From: Caulobacter segnis
GTDB lineage: Bacteria; Pseudomonadota; Alphaproteobacteria; Caulobacterales; Caulobacteraceae
Length of the DNA stretch: 64,000 nt
NCBI RefSeq assembly: GCF_023935105.1
Contig: NZ_CP096040.1
Span: 5,127,001-5,191,000, forward strand
Direction: 5' to 3'
This document shows positions 1 through 7,633 of this stretch, piece by piece. How positions within the stretch are numbered: the stretch's first letter is position 1; every line of letters starts with the position of its first letter. A program made the position numbers and the translations under genes. Under the pieces are notes generated by a model, which searched no databases, was not told the DNA's origin, and saw nothing but the letters and a program-made list of their open reading frames with translations.

Positions 1-48
1 ATAGGTCTCGCCGACGGATCGCGGGTGACGGGTGAACGACAGGTCCAT
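1..48 (-). CDS. DUF6356 family protein (N-terminal fragment, cut by window edge)
   Basis: Only the first 16 codons lie in the window. They read MDLSFTRHPRSVGETY, which resembles the start of DUF6356 proteins, small proteins of unknown function with an F-x-x-H-P-x-x-V-G-E-T-Y signature. The ATG is preceded by a GAGG element at ribosome-binding distance. The gene is divergent from the Lrp-type regulator at 171, so the 122 bp between them must hold both promoters. The family call rests on this short motif only; the stop lies outside the window. Confidence 0.55.
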   Translation of the reverse strand, partial: MDLSFTRHPRSVGETY

Positions 49-170
49 GGAGCCTCGCTGGTGTGCAGAGGCTCCCTAGGATGGCGACGATTCGAAGAAA
101 GGCATTACTGGATTGCGCGCTGAACGCGGCGTAGAGAGAATTCCATTCTTCCGACCACGGGGATCCGGAG

Positions 171-638
171 ATGATTGATCTCGATCAAGTCGATCGCCGC
201 ATATTGGCCATCCTCCAGGATGACGCCACGGTCGCCATCGCCGAGTTGGCCGAACGGGTCGGCCTGACCCAGACCCCGTGCTGGAAACGCGTGAAGCGCC
301 TGCAGGACGCCGGCGTCATCACCGCCCGCGTCGCGCTGCTGAACCGCGAGGCCCTGGACCTCGCCCTCACCGTCTTCGTGGCCGTGAAGACCGGCCGTCA
401 CGACGAGGACTGGCTGGCCCAGTTCGCCGCTGGCGCCAAGGCGTTGCCCGAGGTGGTCGAGTTCTACCGGATGAGCGGCGATGTCGACTATCTGCTCAAG
501 GTCGTGGTGCGCGACATCGCCGCCTATGACCGCTTCTACAAGCGCCTGATCGCCACCGCGCCGCTCACCGACGTGTCGTCCAGCTTCGCGATGGAGCAGA
601 TCAAGTTCACGACGGCGCTTCCGATCACGCCGACCTAG
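171..638 (+). CDS. Lrp/AsnC family transcriptional regulator
   Basis: A 155-residue protein of the usual Lrp/AsnC length. Residues about 3-60 form the winged helix-turn-helix: the start IDLDQVDRRILAIL is typical and is followed by LAERVGLTQTPCWKRVKRLQ. Residues about 68-150 form the RAM/ligand-binding domain, with the typical pattern LPEVVEFYRMSGDVDYLLKV. Such proteins are octameric regulators that sense amino acids and often control a neighbouring amino-acid gene. The aminotransferase-like gene that follows on the same strand, 64 bp downstream, is a plausible target or partner, but this is inferred from position only. The effector cannot be read from the sequence. Confidence 0.93.
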   Translation: MIDLDQVDRRILAILQDDATVAIAELAERVGLTQTPCWKRVKRLQDAGVITARVALLNREALDLALTVFVAVKTGRHDEDWLAQFAAGAKALPEVVEFYRMSGDVDYLLKVVVRDIAAYDRFYKRLIATAPLTDVSSSFAMEQIKFTTALPITPT

Positions 639-702
639 GCCGTGTCTTGAGCCTGTCACCGATGCCGTTCAACTAGGCGCGGTTTGGCGTGGAGAACGGC
701 AC

Positions 703-1818
703 ATGGACGCGACGCGGCGTGGACTCCTGATCGGCGGCGCGGCCCTGGCGCCCGGCCTGGCCCCCTCCTCGTCCTTTGGAGCGGCCGAGACCTCGGTCGA
801 CCCGACCGCGCCGCCGGCGATCCGCGCCCATCTGGGCGTCACCGAAAACCCTTTCGGCCCGTCCCCCGCCGCGCGCAAGGCCGCCGCCAAGGCGATGGAG
901 GACCTGGCCTATTACGGCTGGGAGCTGGAACCGCCGCTGGTCAAGCTGATCGCCCAGCGCGACGGCCTGAAGCCCGAGCAGGTCGGCCTGTGCAACGGCT
1001 CGCTGGAGGCGCTGTCGCTGCTGTCGACCGCCTTCTCGAAAGCCGGCCCGGTCGTCTCGGCCCAGCCCAGCTACGCCACGCCCCTGCTCTATGCCGAGCG
1101 CCAGGGCGCGAAGCTGGAGTGGGTCCCGCTGGCCGCCGACCAGCAGATCGACCTGCCGGCCCTGGCCGAACGCGCCAAGGCGACGAGCGCCGGCGCGGTC
1201 TATGTCTGCAATCCCAACAATCCGACCGGCCTGCTGCTGGACTCGGACGCCCTGAGGGCGTTCTGCATCGAGGTCGCCAAGACCCGGCCGGTGATCGTCG
1301 ACGAGGCCTATATCGAGATCAGTCCCGACCCCGTCCGCAATTCGATGATGGACCTGGTCCGCGCCGGCCACGACGTGATCGTCGCCCGCACCTTCTCCAA
1401 GGTCTACGGCCTGGCCGCCCTGCGGGTCGGCTTCGTCGCCGCCCGGCCCGACCGGGTGCGGACGCTGAAGAGCATGATCCCGACCCACAAGGGCCGTCCG
1501 GGCCTGGCGGCGGCGGCGGCCTGCTACGGCGACCCGGCCTATCTGGCCGGGGCGAAGACCTATCTCGAGACCTGCCGCGAGAAGATCTACGCGATCTGCA
1601 GGGCCAACGGCCTGAAGTACATCCCCTCGTACGGCACCTATGTCTTCGTGGACTGCGGCAAGCCGAACCTGGCCTTCCAGAAGACCCTGGCCGGCCTGGG
1701 CGTCGAGGTGCGGGTGTTCGACAGCCCGGCCCATCCGACCTGGATCCGGGTCGGCACCGCCACCCCGGCCGAACTGGACGTCTTCGCCGAGGTGCTGCCC
1801 AAGGCGCTTAAGGCCTAG
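703..1818 (+). CDS. PLP-dependent class I/II aminotransferase (HisC-like) with Tat-type leader
   Basis: A 371-residue fold-type I PLP enzyme, closest in style to histidinol-phosphate aminotransferases. Visible motifs are CNPNNPTG (from residue 169), the PLP-ring-binding VDEAYIE, and TFSKVYGLAALRVGF with the Schiff-base lysine at about K233. The N-terminus is unusual: MDATRRGLLIGGAALAPG has a twin arginine, a hydrophobic stretch and a small-residue region that look like a Tat signal, implying a periplasmic or membrane-associated enzyme. True HisC proteins are cytosolic and lack this leader, so the substrate is probably not histidinol phosphate in the histidine pathway. It lies 64 bp after the Lrp regulator. 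A cytosolic protein with a fortuitous N-terminus is the alternative. Confidence 0.85.
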   Translation: MDATRRGLLIGGAALAPGLAPSSSFGAAETSVDPTAPPAIRAHLGVTENPFGPSPAARKAAAKAMEDLAYYGWELEPPLVKLIAQRDGLKPEQVGLCNGSLEALSLLSTAFSKAGPVVSAQPSYATPLLYAERQGAKLEWVPLAADQQIDLPALAERAKATSAGAVYVCNPNNPTGLLLDSDALRAFCIEVAKTRPVIVDEAYIEISPDPVRNSMMDLVRAGHDVIVARTFSKVYGLAALRVGFVAARPDRVRTLKSMIPTHKGRPGLAAAAACYGDPAYLAGAKTYLETCREKIYAICRANGLKYIPSYGTYVFVDCGKPNLAFQKTLAGLGVEVRVFDSPAHPTWIRVGTATPAELDVFAEVLPKALKA

Positions 1819-1890
1819 GCGTTCGATCTCTAGGCGAAGAGGCGGGAACGCCCTAAGGGTCTGACCTCGCATCAGATCAGTGATCCCGCC

Positions 1891-2889
1891 ATGCCCATTG
1901 TCGAGATGAATGCGGTCGACGCCGACCGCTTCCACGGCGAGATCGTCCCCGCCGCCCGGCCCGTCGTGTTCCGGGGCCTGGTCGCGCACTGGCCGGCGGT
2001 CGCCGCGGCCCGCGAAAGCGACGAAGCCCTGTTCGCCTATCTGGCGCGCTTCGACCGCCAGGAGCCCGTCGGCACGCTGATCGTCCCGCCGGAAGCCGAC
2101 GGCCGGTTCTTCTACAATGAGGACCTTTCGGGCTTCAATTTTCAGGGCGGCCGCGCCCGTCTCTCGAAGAGCTTCGACTTCCTGCTGGCCAATCGTCAGG
2201 TCGAGCGCCCCGCGACCCTGGCCGCCCAGTCGATCCCGGCCAATACCCACCTGCCCGGCTTCAGCGCCGAGAACGTCTCGCCCCTGCTGGACGCGGCCAT
2301 CGAGCCCCTGCTGTGGCTAGGCAACCGGGTGATCGTCGCCGCCCACCAGGATCCGTACGAGAACCTGGCCTGCGTGGTCGCCGGCCGTCGACGCTTCACC
2401 TTGTTTCCGCCCGAGGCGGTCGCCGACCTCTATGTCGGCCCTTTCGAGAAGACGCCCGGCGGCCCGCCGATCAGCCTGGTCGCGTTCGACGATCCGGACC
2501 TTGAAGCCCATCCGCGTTTCGCCAAGGCGCTGGACGTCGCGCAGACGGTCGAGCTCATGCCCGGCGACGCGCTCTACATCCCGTACCTGTGGTGGCACCA
2601 CGTACGCTCGCTCGAGCCGGTGAACCTTCTGACGAACTACTGGTGGGCCAGCGAGCCGGCCGGGCGCGGCCAGGCCATGGACGCCTTCCTGCACGCGGTC
2701 CTGGCCCTGCGCGCCCTGCCCGCCCACCAGCGGGCGGCGTGGAAGAGCATTTTCGACCACTACGTGTTCGGCGACCCGGACGCGGCCACGGCGCATCTGC
2801 CAGAGCACGTCCATGGCATGCTGGGCGCCCTGAGCGAGGAGGACGCCCGCCGCATCCGCCAGGTGCTGGGTCGCAAGCTGTCGGGTTGA
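1891..2889 (+). CDS. cupin-like (JmjC/Cupin_8) domain protein
   Basis: A 332-residue protein of the Cupin_8/JmjC-like superfamily, related in fold to Fe(II)/2-oxoglutarate hydroxylases such as FIH. It begins with a typical RPVVFRGLVAHWPAV segment. The metal-binding H-x-D is probably AAHQDPYENL, followed by the strand RRFTLFPPE. The distal histidine lies in GDALYIPYLWWHHV. Bacterial members are mostly uncharacterised and are often encoded near TonB receptors or carbohydrate genes; neither is adjacent here. The gene starts with ATG 72 bp after the aminotransferase stop, on the same strand. The hydroxylase activity is inferred from the motif and the substrate is unknown. Confidence 0.82.
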   Translation: MPIVEMNAVDADRFHGEIVPAARPVVFRGLVAHWPAVAAARESDEALFAYLARFDRQEPVGTLIVPPEADGRFFYNEDLSGFNFQGGRARLSKSFDFLLANRQVERPATLAAQSIPANTHLPGFSAENVSPLLDAAIEPLLWLGNRVIVAAHQDPYENLACVVAGRRRFTLFPPEAVADLYVGPFEKTPGGPPISLVAFDDPDLEAHPRFAKALDVAQTVELMPGDALYIPYLWWHHVRSLEPVNLLTNYWWASEPAGRGQAMDAFLHAVLALRALPAHQRAAWKSIFDHYVFGDPDAATAHLPEHVHGMLGALSEEDARRIRQVLGRKLSG

Positions 2890-2922
2890 CGCCACGCCGA
2901 CGGCATGGCTCAACTTTCGGTT

Positions 2923-3507
2923 ATGAAAGACCCTCGTCGCACGCTGCCGCTCCTGGGCGCCGCCATCGCCGTGGCGACGGTCAGCCTTCTCCAGATGAAC
3001 CACGTTCGCGCCGCCGCCACGGTCGACGCCGATTATTACAGCGCCCTCGAGGCCTTCGGCGACGTCTGCATCAAGTCGGCCGACCCTGGCGAGATGCTGC
3101 GCAAGGTCCGGATCAAGGGCTGGGAAACCCTCGAAGACGACACCGTCCCCGCCGTGGTGCGCGGCAATGGCGCGGTGCGCTTCGCCGAGGTGCGTCGCGG
3201 CCAGATCGAAGGGCGGCCGGTGATCCTGGCGGTGGGCGGGTCCAGCGGAACGTCATTCTGCCGCGTCTATTTCCACGCGATCGACCAGGCCGCGATGGAG
3301 ACGCGTCTGCGCTATGTGAAGGTGCTGGGCTCGCCGCTGAGCGCGCCCGACTTCAGGGGCCCGCTGAACTTCCCCGAGGGCTGGAGCGCCGTGGGCTGGC
3401 ATCGCTCGGTCGGCGACCAGTGGCGCGCCCTGCACTATAGCTTCGATCCCGACGGCCAGGGCCCCAATGCGGCCTGGCAATCGATCGAGATCACCCGCAA
3501 GGCCTGA
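2923..3507 (+). CDS. hypothetical exported protein
   Basis: About 194 residues. The start at 2923 gives MKDPRRTLPLLGAAIAVATV, a good signal peptide ending near a V-R-A-A site. An in-frame ATG at 2905 would add six residues without improving it. Neither start has a clear Shine-Dalgarno sequence. The mature part has two cysteines (VCIKS and FCRVYF) that could form a disulfide, and no catalytic motif I recognise. It follows the cupin-like gene by 33 bp on the same strand and converges on the TetR gene, with only 2 bp between the stops. Function unknown; periplasmic location is inferred from the leader. Confidence 0.75.
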   Translation: MKDPRRTLPLLGAAIAVATVSLLQMNHVRAAATVDADYYSALEAFGDVCIKSADPGEMLRKVRIKGWETLEDDTVPAVVRGNGAVRFAEVRRGQIEGRPVILAVGGSSGTSFCRVYFHAIDQAAMETRLRYVKVLGSPLSAPDFRGPLNFPEGWSAVGWHRSVGDQWRALHYSFDPDGQGPNAAWQSIEITRKA

Positions 3508-3509
3508 GC

Positions 3510-4139
3510 CTATTCCGGCCAGAGGTCCTGGATGTCGCCCTTGCGGTTCAGCATGTGGGTGGCGCGCTTGATGACGGCCAGCAGGCGCTCCTTCCGGCCG
3601 TCCTTGTCGTAGGTCAGGGTCGAGCGGGCCAGGCCCTCCAGCATGAAGCGGGCGAGGTCGCGGCTGGCCTGGAAGCGGGGGCCCGCGCCGGCGTGCAGGA
3701 TCTTCAGGAAGTGATCGCCGGCCTGGGCGCGGTCGAACTCGGCCTGGGCCGGGGCCAGCAGGGCGTGGATGGCCGGGTCCGTGCGGCCGGCGGCCTCAAG
3801 CTCGGCGAAGGCCTGGAACGGGACCGAATGCAGCAGGTCCCAGTAGCTGTCGATCGCGTGCTCGGTGACGTCCGCACCCGGCGGCAGGCTGTCAGCGGCG
3901 GCGCGAAACAGGGTCGAGCGCTCGGCCTGAATGTGGGCAACGGCGGCCTCGACCAGGGCCTCGCGAGTCGGGAAATGGTACAGCATCGCCCCGCGCGTCA
4001 GGCCGGCCGCGTCGGCGATCGCCGGGTTGGTGGCGGCGTGATAGCCGATCTCGGCGATCAGACGCATGGCCTGGTCCAGAATCCGCGCGCGGGTCTTCTG
4101 CGACTTCGGGGTGTCCTTGGCGAGGCGGGCGGCGTCCAT
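3510..4139 (-). CDS. TetR/AcrR family transcriptional regulator
   Basis: A 209-residue repressor-type protein. Residues about 14-60 hold the TetR helix-turn-helix: KTRARILDQAMRLIAEIGYH, then ADAAGLTRGAMLYHFPTREALV. The C-terminal all-helical ligand domain is family-specific and does not reveal the ligand. The start is an ATG at 4139. Just upstream, 4162-4176 is a perfect 6-3-6 inverted repeat that could be its own operator. The divergent neighbour, 286 bp away, is the LpxH-like/glycosyltransferase operon, so it may also act there; this is positional inference. Confidence 0.92.
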   Translation of the reverse strand: MDAARLAKDTPKSQKTRARILDQAMRLIAEIGYHAATNPAIADAAGLTRGAMLYHFPTREALVEAAVAHIQAERSTLFRAAADSLPPGADVTEHAIDSYWDLLHSVPFQAFAELEAAGRTDPAIHALLAPAQAEFDRAQAGDHFLKILHAGAGPRFQASRDLARFMLEGLARSTLTYDKDGRKERLLAVIKRATHMLNRKGDIQDLWPE

Positions 4140-4161
4140 CGCGGTGATCTAGTGCGATGGA

Positions 4162-4176
4162 TGTTGCGCTGCAACA
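4162..4176. promoter_or_regulatory. candidate TetR operator (perfect palindrome)
   Basis: TGTTGC-GCT-GCAACA is a perfect inverted repeat with 6-bp arms. It lies 23 bp upstream of the TetR-family start codon at 4139. Autoregulatory operators of this family are usually palindromes of about this size in this place. No footprint or second copy supports it. Confidence 0.45.
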
Positions 4177-4425
4177 GGCTTGCCGCCTTCTGGCCAACCC
4201 CAAGCGGCGAAAGGGGTTGCTTATGTGTCCAGTTTTTTGACAAACCCGCCGAAATTGCGCGTTTCGCAGGCTGACGCAGCGGAAGCTCGGCCATGACAAC
4301 CGCAAAGCGGGTCCGCCAGCCGTTTCATTAAAGCGACATGCAATCAGCTTATTCGCCAGCCGTTGGCCGCCATCGCGCCGATCCGGGGACGGAGCGATCT
4401 CGCGGCTCTTAACGGGGGTTCGACC

Positions 4426-5262
4426 ATGAGCGCCGACGTCGCCGTCCGCCGCTACCGCTCCATCTTCATCAGCGACCTGCACCTGGGCACGCGAGGGTGC
4501 CAGGCCGAGCTGCTGCTGGACTTCATCCGCCACATCGAGTGCGACAAGCTCTATCTGGTCGGCGACATCATCGACGGCTGGAAGCTGCGCAGCGGCTGGT
4601 TCTGGCCCCAGGCCCACAACGACGTGGTGCAGAAGATCCTGCGCATGGCCCGCAAGGGCACCGAGGTGATCTACGTGCCCGGCAACCACGACGACCGAAT
4701 CCGCGACTTCTGCGGCGTCCACTTCGGCGGGGTGATCGTGGCCCGCGACGTGATCCACGAAGCCGCCGACGGCAAGCGCTACCTGGTCGTCCACGGCGAC
4801 GAGTTCGACGGCATCGTCCAGCACGCTAAGTGGCTCGCCTTCCTCGGGGATTGGTCCTATAGAACCATCCTCATGCTGAACACTCTGGTGAATCGCTTCC
4901 GGCGCCGCCTGGGGTTCGGCTATTGGAGTCTCTCGGCCTATCTGAAGGTCAAGGTGAAGAACGCGTTGCAGTTCATCGAGAACTTCGAGGCCGCCGTGGC
5001 CGATGAAGCTCGACGTCGGGGGGTGGACGGCGTGATCTGTGGTCACATCCACAAGGCCGAGATGCGCGACATCGACGGCATCCGCTACATCAATGACGGT
5101 GACTGGGTGGAAAGCTGCACGGCCTTGGCCGAGCACGCCGACGGTCATCTCGAGATCCTGGAGTGGGCCAAGCTGCGCTCGTGGTCGGTGATCGATCGCG
5201 CCCGCCAGGCCACCACCCAGCACGGCGCCGACGAGTCCCTGCCGGAGCCGGCCGCCGCCTGA
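4426..5262 (+). CDS. UDP-2,3-diacylglucosamine diphosphatase-like metallophosphoesterase
   Basis: A 278-residue calcineurin-like phosphoesterase of the LpxH-related group. The metal motifs are in order: SDLHLG (D17, H19), GDIIDGW, GNHDD (N87, H88) and GHIHK (H207, H209). LpxH hydrolyses UDP-2,3-diacylglucosamine in lipid A synthesis. Alphaproteobacteria generally use LpxI for that step, so this homologue may act on another lipid or nucleotide-linked substrate. The start at 4426 (MSADVAVRRYRSIFISDLHL) fits the family; the frame is open 63 bp further upstream. Its stop overlaps the start of the next gene by one base, so it is translationally coupled to a glycosyltransferase. That pairing suggests a shared envelope-lipid or glycan role. 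Confidence 0.85.
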   Translation: MSADVAVRRYRSIFISDLHLGTRGCQAELLLDFIRHIECDKLYLVGDIIDGWKLRSGWFWPQAHNDVVQKILRMARKGTEVIYVPGNHDDRIRDFCGVHFGGVIVARDVIHEAADGKRYLVVHGDEFDGIVQHAKWLAFLGDWSYRTILMLNTLVNRFRRRLGFGYWSLSAYLKVKVKNALQFIENFEAAVADEARRRGVDGVICGHIHKAEMRDIDGIRYINDGDWVESCTALAEHADGHLEILEWAKLRSWSVIDRARQATTQHGADESLPEPAAA

Positions 5263-6353
5263 TGCGAATTCTGCTTGCGACCGATGCATGGGAACCTCAG
5301 GTCAACGGGGTGGTCCGCACCCTGACCCGAGTGGTCCAGGAGCTGCGCGCCATGGGCCACGACGTCGACGTCGTCAGCCCGGAACAGTTTCCGACCTTCC
5401 CGCTGCCGACCTATCCCGAGATCAAGCTGGCCATCGGCGCGTACGAACCGGTGCAGGAGCGGTTCAAGCTGTTCGAGCCCGAGGCGATCCACATCGCCAC
5501 CGAGGGTCCGATCGGCCTGGCCGCCCGCCGGATCTGTCTGGAGTGGAAGCTGCCGTTCACGACCAGCTACCACACCAAGTTCCCCGAATACGTCTCGGCC
5601 CGCCTGCCGCTGCCGCTGGCGGCCGGCTACACCTACATGCGCTGGTTCCACAAGCCGTCGGGTCGCCTGATGGTGGCCACGCCGACCATGCGCGACGAGC
5701 TGGCCAAGCACGGCTTCCGCAACCTGTCGCCATGGTCGCGGGGCGTCGACACCGACATCTTCAAGCCGCGCGCGCCGGGCGATCCCGATCCGTTCGAGGG
5801 CCTGGCCCGCCCGATCTTCCTCAATGTCGGCCGCGTGGCCGTCGAGAAGAACATCGAGGCCTTCGCCAGCCTGGACCTGCCCGGCACCAAGGTGGTCATC
5901 GGCGACGGGCCCCAGCGCGAGGAGCTGGCCGAAAAATATCCCGAGGTGAAGTTCCTCGGCGCCAAGTTCGGCGACGAGCTGGGCCGCTATTTCGGCGCCG
6001 CCGACGTGTTCTGCTTCCCGTCTCTCACCGACACCTTTGGCCTGGTGATCCTGGAAGCCATGGCCGCCGGCGTGCCCGTGGCGGCCTTCTCGGCCCCCGG
6101 CCCGGTCGACATCATCCCCGGCTCCAACGCCGGCGTCCTGGCCCCCGGCCAGACGGACGGCCTCAAGGAAGCCTGCCTGGCGTGCCTGGATCTCGACCGC
6201 GTCGTGGTCCGCAAGTTCGCCGAGAAGTTCTCGTGGCGCGCTTGCGCCGAGGAGTTCTTCCGCAACCTGCAGCCCTATCCCGAGCCGGAAAAGACACGGT
6301 TCTGGCGGCGGCTGCGGCGGCTGGCGCGGCTGCGCAAGAAGGCGGCGGCGTAG
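5262..6353 (+). CDS. glycosyltransferase family 4 (GT-B) protein
   Basis: A 363-residue GT-B glycosyltransferase resembling MgtA-like alpha-mannosyl/glucosyl transferases acting on lipids. The N-terminus MRILLATDAWEPQVNGVVRTL has the glycine-rich acceptor loop typical of GT4. The C-terminal half has FLNVGRVAVEKNIEAF and the donor-binding E-x7-E region, SLTDTFGLVILEAMAAGVPV. The start at 5262 overlaps the TGA of the LpxH-like gene by one base, indicating one operon. An open frame continues 99 bp upstream inside the preceding gene but would disrupt the normal GT start. The sugar and acceptor are not readable; a glycolipid is a reasonable guess. A hairpin repeat follows the stop. Confidence 0.88.
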   Translation: MRILLATDAWEPQVNGVVRTLTRVVQELRAMGHDVDVVSPEQFPTFPLPTYPEIKLAIGAYEPVQERFKLFEPEAIHIATEGPIGLAARRICLEWKLPFTTSYHTKFPEYVSARLPLPLAAGYTYMRWFHKPSGRLMVATPTMRDELAKHGFRNLSPWSRGVDTDIFKPRAPGDPDPFEGLARPIFLNVGRVAVEKNIEAFASLDLPGTKVVIGDGPQREELAEKYPEVKFLGAKFGDELGRYFGAADVFCFPSLTDTFGLVILEAMAAGVPVAAFSAPGPVDIIPGSNAGVLAPGQTDGLKEACLACLDLDRVVVRKFAEKFSWRACAEEFFRNLQPYPEPEKTRFWRRLRRLARLRKKAAA

Positions 6354-6362
6354 GGCTCCTCG

Positions 6363-6404
6363 TCTCCCTTCTCCTCAATGGGGAAGGGTTGGGGATGGGG
6401 TGAC
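6363..6404 (+). repeat. intergenic hairpin repeat, short member
   Basis: CCCTTCTCC and GGGGAAGGG can pair around a short TCAAT loop, and are followed by TTGGGGATGGGGTGA. It is a reduced form of the hairpin-rich repeats at 6535, 6637, 23318 and 26728, lacking the second GAA-loop hairpin. It begins a few bases after the glycosyltransferase stop and could act as a 3'-end structure. Confidence 0.6.
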
Positions 6405-6534
6405 GTGCTGAGCTGGCGGCTACGCGGCGTTGACCGCCGCATTACCCCCTAAGCGGATCATTCAGCGGCGCGTGAAAGTGAGAAGCGATTGATTTCGCTG
6501 AATCTATCTCGCGAATTCCGAGGATAGACGCCCC

Positions 6535-6590
6535 CCTTCTCCCCTTGCGGGAGAAGGTGTCGGCGAAGCCGGCGGATGCGGGGTTGAAGG
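6535..6590 (+). repeat. intergenic two-hairpin repeat, copy facing right
   Basis: The first hairpin is CCTTCTCC...GGGAGAAGG. The second is CGGC-GAA-GCCG, followed by GGATGCGGGGTTGAAGG. A second copy in the opposite orientation lies at 6637-6694. The second hairpin differs between the copies but stays paired in each. It lies in the 345-bp gap between the glycosyltransferase and the small exported protein gene, with no gene in it. Confidence 0.75.
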
Positions 6591-6636
6591 ACGTATCCGC
6601 CGCGGCGACGGTCGACGCCGGGTGCGGGTTGAAGGG

Positions 6637-6694
6637 CCTTTCGACCCCTCATCCCACCGCCTTCGGCGGCCGCCTTCTCCCGTAAAGGAGAAGG
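6637..6694 (-). repeat. intergenic two-hairpin repeat, copy facing left
   Basis: Read on the minus strand it gives CCTTCTCC...GGGAGAAGG, then CGCC-GAA-GGCG, then GGGATGAGGGGTCGAAAGG. This matches the copy at 6535-6590 with paired changes in the second stem. It starts five bases beyond the stop of the minus-strand gene at 6699, so it would be in that mRNA's 3' end. Confidence 0.75.
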
Positions 6695-6698
6695 ACGC

Positions 6699-7136
6699 CT
6701 ATTTCGAAGCGGACGCCGGCGACAGGGCGGCGGCCTCGCGAGCGGTGACGCGGCGCACATCGGCGACACGGCACGCGCTGACACCCGAGGCGGTCCGCGC
6801 GGTCAGCTGGGCGCTGTCGCCGGGACAGATCACGTCGCTGCCATCGGACCGCAACGAAATCTTCTTGGCGTCCGCGAGTCCCGCGCAGTCCTGAGCAAGG
6901 CGCATCCGATAGACACCGCCGCGCGCCGGCTGGACGTAGAGGATCCGTCCATTGGCGGTGTTGGCGCCCGTGATGTGCTTGCCGCTGAAGCACTGCCGGC
7001 CCGCATTGGGCTCGGGGCCGTCGTTCGCATAGGCCGCGCGCTGGGCGCCGAAGTCGAAACGCTGGCCGTTGTCGGCCATGGCCGGGGCGGACACCATCAG
7101 CAGCGCCGTCGCGCCAATCAGGAACAGGGCCTTCAT
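6699..7136 (-). CDS. small exported protein, DUF6491-like
   Basis: 145 residues. The signal peptide MKALFLIGATALLMVSAPAMA is clear, and the ATG at 7136 has GGGAG eight bases upstream; a GTG 15 bases earlier overlaps that site. The mature part has spaced cysteines (RQCFSGKHITG, LAQDCAGL, DVICPGD, SACRV) and ends each half with a short beta pattern. The arrangement YRMRLAQDC...ISLRSDGSDVIC resembles the DUF6491 family of unknown function. Four cysteines suggest two disulfides in the periplasm. It is followed by the inverted repeat pair in the gap to the glycosyltransferase. Function unknown; the family assignment is from pattern only. Confidence 0.7.
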   Translation of the reverse strand: MKALFLIGATALLMVSAPAMADNGQRFDFGAQRAAYANDGPEPNAGRQCFSGKHITGANTANGRILYVQPARGGVYRMRLAQDCAGLADAKKISLRSDGSDVICPGDSAQLTARTASGVSACRVADVRRVTAREAAALSPASASK

Positions 7137-7252
7137 GCAATCAGCTCCCACGGTTATGCGAACAGCCTAGCCCGCTCTCGCGACGATGGAAAGCACCCGC
7201 CGACTAAACCTCCGTCGTATACTTTCGCCTGCACGGCTTGAGGATGACCCGC

Positions 7253-7552
7253 TCACCCTCTCGGCGCTTCGGTCGCTTCGAAGATGTTCATCTTCGGGGG
7301 CTCGACGACGAACGCCTGCATCTCGCGCACGAACGCGGCCGAGTCAGGAACGCCGAAGTGGACCCGCAGGGCCGTCAGATCCAGCCACCGCTCGACGAAC
7401 TGGAGGCGGTTGGGGTTGGCCGCGTCGATGAAGCAGTCGTGCGACAGGCACCCAGGCTCGGCCCGCGACCGCGCGCAGTGCGCCAGGCCGACGGCGATCG
7501 CCGCCGCGCGGTGTTCTGGCGCGACGAGAACCTCGCCGAGAACGATGATCAT
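7253..7552 (-). CDS. antibiotic biosynthesis monooxygenase (ABM) domain protein
   Basis: A 99-residue single-domain ABM/quinol-monooxygenase-like protein, with a dimeric alpha+beta barrel fold. The typical pattern is visible: VLGEVLVAPEHRAAAIAVGL, CARSRAEPGCLSHDCF, RLQFVERWLDLTALRVHFGV and the C-terminal FVREMQAFV. The ATG has GGAG upstream. Members are cofactor-free oxygenases or dimerisation partners acting on quinols and other small aromatics; most housekeeping copies have no assigned substrate. It sits alone between the small exported protein and the CNNM-type gene on the same strand. Confidence 0.85.
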   Translation of the reverse strand: MIIVLGEVLVAPEHRAAAIAVGLAHCARSRAEPGCLSHDCFIDAANPNRLQFVERWLDLTALRVHFGVPDSAAFVREMQAFVVEPPKMNIFEATEAPRG

Positions 7553-7633
7553 GCCGCGTCTCCTCCGTCATGGCGGCGCGAGACTAGATCACGGACAAGA
7601 CCAGAACAGGCCTCCGCGAGGGAAAGCCGTCTC

